Source: Bacteroidales bacterium (GTDB lineage: Bacteria; Bacteroidota; Bacteroidia; Bacteroidales; F082). From it: DNA of 64,000 nt. Where the stretch lies: NCBI GenBank assembly GCA_024709145.1, contig JANJXG010000021.1, positions 49,386 through 113,385 of the forward strand, read 5' to 3'. Both the position numbers and the translations under genes were made by a program. The notes below the pieces were generated by a model. It was not told the origin of the DNA and did not search any database. It saw nothing but the letters and a program-made list of their open reading frames with translations. Below, in pieces: positions 63,592 through 64,000 of the stretch (within the stretch, counting starts at the first letter, position 1; every line of letters begins with the position of its first letter).

Positions 63592-64000
63592 TTATGGCTT
63601 TAGTTTGCTGCGCATGACATTCAACATGTATTTGACATGTAAGTAAAGAGTTTGAAAATCGGACCTTTTTACCAAAAGTTCGGTGATTTTAAGTCCACTA
63701 AGGCGTCGGAAAACGAAAAACTGATAAACTACGGTTGCCAAGTAGGCAATTGAGGCACCAGCAGCGGCACCGATCATCCCGAATTTTGGAATTAAAACCA
63801 AAAGAGCCGGCAGCATTACCAGAAGACCAACAACAGACGCAATCATATTATAAGCAGGTCTGCCGGTACCAGAGAAGTAATGACTAAGCACAGCATTTGC
63901 AGCCAAAGCAACAACACCTGGATTTAGAACCAATATCAACACTTTAATGTCCGAAAAATCCTTACTCAGCAAAAATGTAAACCAATCAGTGGGAACCAAT
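63592..64000 (-). CDS. Polysaccharide flippase-like (MATE/Wzx-type) membrane protein, C-terminal part only
   Basis: About 136 residues of the C-terminal end; the frame runs off the right edge, so the start is outside the window. Three or more hydrophobic helices are visible (VALAANAVLSHYF, MIASVVGLLVMLPALLVLI, MIGAAAGASIAYLATVVYQFFVF). HYFSGTGRPAYNMIASVVG is typical of the C-terminal half of Wzx/polysaccharide-biosynthesis exporters. It probably belongs to a surface-polysaccharide gene cluster to the right rather than to the glucan locus. Confidence 0.75.
   Translation of the reverse strand, partial: LVPTDWFTFLLSKDFSDIKVLILVLNPGVVALAANAVLSHYFSGTGRPAYNMIASVVGLLVMLPALLVLIPKFGMIGAAAGASIAYLATVVYQFFVFRRLSGLKITELLVKRSDFQTLYLHVKYMLNVMRSKLKP

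Noticed and set aside
1..64000. CRISPR array, prophage, transposase or integrase
   Set aside because: No regularly spaced repeats and no mobile-element protein motifs seen on either strand.

Overview
The window is a chromosomal segment of a member of the Bacteroidota, probably an anaerobic or microaerophilic relative of the Bacteroidales/Marinilabiliales. This rests on SusC/SusD proteins, C-terminal type IX secretion sorting domains, lipoproteins with the Cys-Asn/Asp pattern, a flavodiiron protein, and repeated promoters of the Bacteroidota form (TTTG, about 19 nt, TAnnTTTG) before tRNA and housekeeping genes. The order is a guess; the phylum is well supported. I see no insertion sequences, CRISPR arrays, phage genes or rRNA.

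Positions 1-30000 are mostly conserved housekeeping and cell-envelope genes. In order they are: the 3' part of a prolyl oligopeptidase; a four-gene minus-strand envelope operon (esterase, beta-propeller, prohibitin, C26 amidotransferase lipoprotein); sucD without sucC; a 1.4-kb gene-poor stretch with tRNA-Val and tRNA-Lys; a Sua5/YciO protein; a zinc-ribbon protein; a type IX cargo with a CxxCH motif; argS; a COG2403-type GTPase; a flavodiiron protein; a lipoprotein; trmD and an aldehyde dehydrogenase; an M1 and an S8 peptidase; a TPR histidine kinase with a NarL-type regulator; an HTH protein; ndk; and an nrnA-type phosphoesterase followed by three FKBP lipoproteins with one, two and three FKBP units.

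Positions 30028-63097 form a large polysaccharide utilisation locus whose gene set points to beta-1,2-glucan (sophoran, or cyclic/periplasmic beta-1,2-glucans). The minus arm encodes SusC, SusD, a LamG surface protein, three GH144-type proteins (PF10091), GH31, GH43, an SGNH esterase and a GH3 lipoprotein. The plus arm encodes a divergent PF10091 protein, an unclassified 1047-residue multidomain secreted protein, a GPH-type symporter with a 195-residue insertion, a cytoplasmic GH35 and a cytoplasmic GH94 of the 1,2-beta-oligoglucan phosphorylase size. A second GH3 is divergent from the plus arm. The arms converge on a perfect bidirectional terminator at 45095-45125.

Inferred flow: SusCD and the LamG protein capture glucan at the surface. 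GH144 proteins cut it to sophoro-oligosaccharides at the surface or in the periplasm. GH31, GH43 and the esterase remove alpha-linked parts and acyl groups, and GH3 enzymes release glucose. The GPH carrier imports oligosaccharides, which GH94 phosphorolyses to glucose 1-phosphate, with the GH35 acting as hydrolase or transglycosylase. No regulator lies in the locus, but a LacI-type palindrome lies 224 bp upstream of susC. The window ends inside a flippase-like membrane protein gene.
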